Shown: positions 59,801 to 60,090 of the stretch, in pieces | Position numbering within the stretch: the first letter of the stretch is position 1 | Layout of the letters: the number at the start of each line of letters is the position of its first letter | Assembly (NCBI GenBank): GCA_015657535.1 | Contig: JADHZB010001705.1 | Span: 6,010 to 66,099 of the forward strand | DNA: 60,090 nucleotides | Reading direction: 5' to 3' | Source of the DNA: Nephromyces sp. MM_2019 | Lineage: Eukaryota; Apicomplexa; Aconoidasida; Nephromycida | Notes under the pieces: model-generated | What the model was told of the DNA's origin: nothing | The model's input: the letters and a program-made list of their open reading frames with translations, nothing else | Databases searched by the model: none | Program-made: the position numbers and the translations under genes

Positions 59801-59883
59801 ATGGGAGCCTGAAGACTTCCCTCCACGCACAGCATGAGTGTCGTGGTTGTGAGGAAGATGAGACTATAGCTGAAAGTAGGTAA
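50899..59883 (+). CDS. Giant Ser-rich protein exon (2,994 residues), unrecognised
   Basis: A 9-kb uninterrupted reading frame. The first ATG in frame is 50899; a GTG at 50890 also lies in frame. No family recognised. The protein is mainly low complexity, with Gly/Phe/Pro repeats near the start (GGWGAFPPHHAVGGG) and long Ser tracts at roughly residues 2050-2140 and 2690-2755. Two stretches look folded: about 1230-1370, with many hydrophobic residues and a basic segment (IARSIHRLLLTAVRNLLKTA and CLRRFFFLKRV), and about 2395-2600 (FFQGLKHFKQLLLNHRYRIG, IANETLLLIEKKRE, LYLAIAWMEDKPGDLGWL). A C-x-x-C-like CDGCGLLYL occurs near 1275. There is no signal peptide or convincing membrane span. The apparent stop overlaps a donor-like AG/GTAAAA at 59879-59880, so the protein may continue by splicing beyond the window. 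A possible AG acceptor at 50881-50882 means the exon may also be internal rather than first. Such large Ser-rich proteins are common in coccidia. Confidence 0.8.
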   Translation: MQPFGKGFNSSLREDDYSLERIKINVDTAGGWGAFPPHHAVGGGGSFPPDHGLRGGCFPSCHPFVEGEECDDEDVKLLYSPIGYVVFKISLLLAEEEALGVCWSPEDDRLRLASDTSLEASSFARLLSPYQAPGCSRLDILSRLAEPPTHSDERCGKQEKRAGGDSATTFKSSRVMFNRLEDEGLQGSLDFHLTQRGFRPTHLPSSEQRFDADGIPRSYSGFFSPMVDNERFLENQSCGKTSGPCVEDEENCILPAQKGGREASSYRFEDGILQAYNRSSRLSHTGNDYSFNLRDTRAAFSSDKEEKLSRYRSEDLSYIHPGALGITSTVETPKEEGFLGRSSIAKLENIHWNLGASMSSREMLEESSTLSPNRCGSYGEAHSSSVKLSQRLPPHISMKQNLLPLSYPGLSSGLNYPSSRRLASSSKEFESLGDVEIDFVEKDSRACRGYGLPYNISAPSLLLLENERFSSHYTMKREEKMHPLLNGFACGGKSCSLRGSHVEGLARQQKSSASSCGDMRLYDQGKQLDYKRNLLSFPLEEEEEEKDSIKGFASKSHTISETGGMKHLTASSGESFSSHPPPPPDNQCFLARESHIFESACAWPSTRQQVACVRSNHELPVAIRPCDNEAFSSGSSRSFHCLRPQMRSSKGMCAVGGIHPTLKHSDRSVRKLPSSFCDDSASVSAAFARFSIESSKMRRIASSQRMNPSASSSSCGGIIHEPLAERGSPHVALSSTEKSLRRVSFHSKGRYSNRRMIYSSAGVHHRGVGSSSAVSSCTKMSSSTRAAPHRDTPTSTERNAMLSNTVCAAPVDCLSLLPFDEALKSATDPCSSHPPLRSSARQTHSSPLQSRTPPCVQRASRQRPSTSLTLDLTEACRALPPSGHKSLSRSTEVQPSSLYGVRAERDSQLVLEASLQHATSAFSSSHSSVVGTVVDIDEGEGGGASGSPPPHAETARHVRGIFGGTRGFQGLCERLNLFPSITSSTGYDRGGCGGIGKNAIQRAAEKGISSRGESKRSEAAKKLRGVGKTFLRDFISNPCFPPFIASIFSASSSGGEKTHSSMSRASGRCKASVTNHNCKIHPMTENRSIKERSSYCTLGRSYPSLKYEHHHCGSVCSETGSVGISVAAQPSSKRKTYPHQSNREFLERNHPEESHREGFVVCDWSRCCISAVEGLNQSMYANRREHGGRSGCGSHLERAGEDRAGLCVPDNPDAPCSSTFSLLTSYETCALEGIDEFESNDVFDNLHLQALQKGMCSSPMQCLWVNRGSVCDGCGLLYLPASSSRSSDVSVNALSRKKELYSNVKHTPLFLIARSIHRLLLTAVRNLLKTAGLHPETIRAIVFSTLALFMRIHSQCLRRFFFLKRVSLSGEVSSNDVLLPGEIEASWFSSWESHHHGVRKMSDEDFCADGSTVCFPPSEISQEDSATSVVCASMEAPSKDTLSSLFHLPASSTHRLGRLQKLDGKDLISSCLDPTGSLTRVMSDTHSFQTSLPPSEGASSSTHHLNHDSARLTTTHHLDTLRPHNTTLREKPPSSDSGSGFASASTICEGGSTVDRLIALTTSLEARECSIHRHQQATSNMRTYTHTPTRIHKLSTAQTPRSSSALISIAPPPSSLNPPSLTSPSLNPHRREFRLPNKDKPRELAAPFCGVDSSVTPSTTCTSIISGGEGDTPCFSFVAMPGVSRSSLAPASERFTGFPKGVAVSNPSVGDMDSVPPVSQSLSLSSSSPPRGGVVRAVEEKLEADVPSQTYGCSMASSVAGDNLGMRKNQEDDGRFLGNLPRVSMMRRKQEGRLDTGREFDDRNLPVDAALTVSLVASEDDHCVRKADTAAMPWSSSCVVGASEEFEALPRIDTFPHLQTSSHFQSPPQLQTFAFPLGKQHIVHTSSLIKSLSPLFSNLSSSRLGDTSPECSSCSMEMLPTSRASPETSKRGVFKVKSDEQRSFGSVSRHERVYMPSDGLVNKSRVSSEDLSMSVCEFDEASTAEWPSHQNSYVVSSESLSSFKSPSESTSWTLASHPVVSSHEGTCSITPKEVESALFVAYSHLSHASSCSTTACMPSSCSGASSSFTVSCLTESPSPSIALHKSIASSSSYLSSSSSCASSSSSFCSSSSSCTSSHPLPSPPPSSPHPLASAASLSASSSLHNISPLPNMSNAFSSPANLYPPPVGASTLLLPTLSGKTESKPLSESSHVVHPPSPPATHCKIAPRYLIDRPTNRGEDTVECLPRSISHSRRISLSAFGDFDSIHTRGGVGHADSAVKPQSLQRCLMGSGGSRGGCLEHEALSDSRRYFSALHSKYRPPPVTCSAECSHTYSYVSGISHATVGMHCENKVFPMSSSFSGHTRLSDAQLHNTQLSHEYLQNTHLPHTHQPFPHLAHTHHPPPYYSQFPPAQSSLEAPNFLQCEDQFFQGLKHFKQLLLNHRYRIGVCTSPSCVPKSSSASSGEQQEGSSFCGLPPPCLEMHSPALDAQITHIANETLLLIEKKRENCSILRYLHPSLQLQASLYLAIAWMEDKPGDLGWLTKHRIFKAPHTPSESDYHREMAATRGLHVGLSSSGIPPHLLKMKLHLRSPLKANLMRNSDIMWYLELLSYKLMHPCSLMSQYDQESECMLEGGKTGFLEKEYDDHWSFWWKEEDEGAHSGCVCESSAGAAYEEVSASRWNGDNSCVYGSTVSSLHVVGCGRSSSSYKCGSVASSSSSHSTNPPLSSSSSSPSHSTNPPLSSSSSHPFHPPHSSSSHPPHPSLSPFIAPSSCFAPLFPSSFDTLEAKQLPEDSTLGNAGLPSFLGGFWYESPACHKALATPLSASTREECGSYLLSCSSKMIPPSDHPSDYLVSGASTPEREKECPQGGLYCVWSSSRFFPNEGAEGGAYCSPLTLQEDVSSELASVAEEIGGHRRESASNISDFTRGPVSSEGNEMCVWGTCGSIQTSYNTPGNEGRYFEDDWDDRYTHTSARKAGKGQFSDVKCDDGSLKTSLHAQHECRGCEEDETIAESR
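51022..51032 (+). repeat. G11 homopolymer in the giant ORF
   Basis: A run of eleven G encodes Gly-Gly-Gly-Gly near the N-terminus of the giant protein. Frame continuity between the first 40 codons and the remainder depends on this length being correct. Confidence 0.85.
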
Positions 59884-59989
59884 AAGAAGCGAGTGATGTG
59901 TAAGGCTTTTGAGATCTTGGGAGGATATGATGCTTTGGCGCGATTTTTTTCAGTCTGTTGTGTGTTGTGATGAATGTTTGCTCTTTTAT

Positions 59990-60090
59990 AGTTGTTTTTC
60001 TTCCTCTTCTTCCTCTTCTTCCTTTTCTTCTTCCTCTTCTTCTTCCTCTTCTTCCTCTTCTTCCTCTTCTTCCTCTTCTTCCTCTTCTTC
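59990..60090 (+). repeat. TTC/CTC-type microsatellite at the right edge
   Basis: About 100 bases of alternating cttcttcctcttcttcc units, continuing off the window. All plus-strand frames are open (Ser, or Phe/Leu, or Leu/Pro repeats). It lies about 110 bases after the end of the giant ORF and could be an intronic pyrimidine tract or coding Ser repeat of a following exon. Confidence 0.9.

Noticed and set aside
1..60090. Search for tRNA, rRNA, CRISPR arrays and transposase or reverse-transcriptase genes
   Set aside because: No T-loop plus acceptor-stem combinations, no rRNA core sequences, no spaced identical repeats and no catalytic motifs were recognised by eye. A covariance-model scan would be needed to be certain.

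Overview
The window is eukaryotic nuclear DNA from an intron-rich protist, most likely an apicomplexan or other alveolate close to coccidia. The evidence is multi-exon genes with GT-AG introns of roughly 0.1-1.4 kb, very long intergenic and intronic spacers full of GT/CA microsatellites and short tandem arrays, a huge Ser-rich single-exon ORF, and absence of any bacterial operon structure. The species cannot be fixed from sequence alone.

Four conserved genes were recovered by hand-splicing with consistent exon phases. (1) 469-4968, minus: the N-terminal 254 codons (six exons) of an acetoacetyl-CoA synthetase; the rest lies beyond the left edge. (2) 13488-20215, plus: a seven-exon, 723-residue SNIP1/Pml1-type protein with an RS-rich N-terminus and a C-terminal FHA domain. 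(3) 22229-26449, minus: a three-exon, 935-residue NAP/SET-family histone chaperone with a very long disordered N-terminal extension. (4) 33571-38092, minus: a complete six-exon, 265-residue 14-3-3 protein. A fifth gene, 50899-59883 plus, is a 2,995-codon open exon coding for a Ser-rich protein I do not recognise; it probably continues past its apparent stop by splicing.

Spacers between these genes hold weaker candidates for unidentified spliced genes: minus exons at 9253-11280, minus exons at 20797-22206, a minus exon at 46089-46224 and a plus terminal exon at 48545-48619. They also hold many short tandem arrays, several with periods near 24 or 48 bp.

The recognised genes do not form a pathway: ketone-body/acetyl-CoA metabolism, pre-mRNA processing, chromatin assembly and phosphopeptide signalling happen to be neighbours. 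Transcribed strands look T/G-rich in their introns and flanks, so the local T/G versus A/C bias predicts transcription direction and helps in the gene deserts. Two stretches (about 28.5-32.7 kb and 40.4-42.5 kb) lack that bias and look compositionally different. No tRNA, rRNA, CRISPR array, transposase or reverse transcriptase was recognised.
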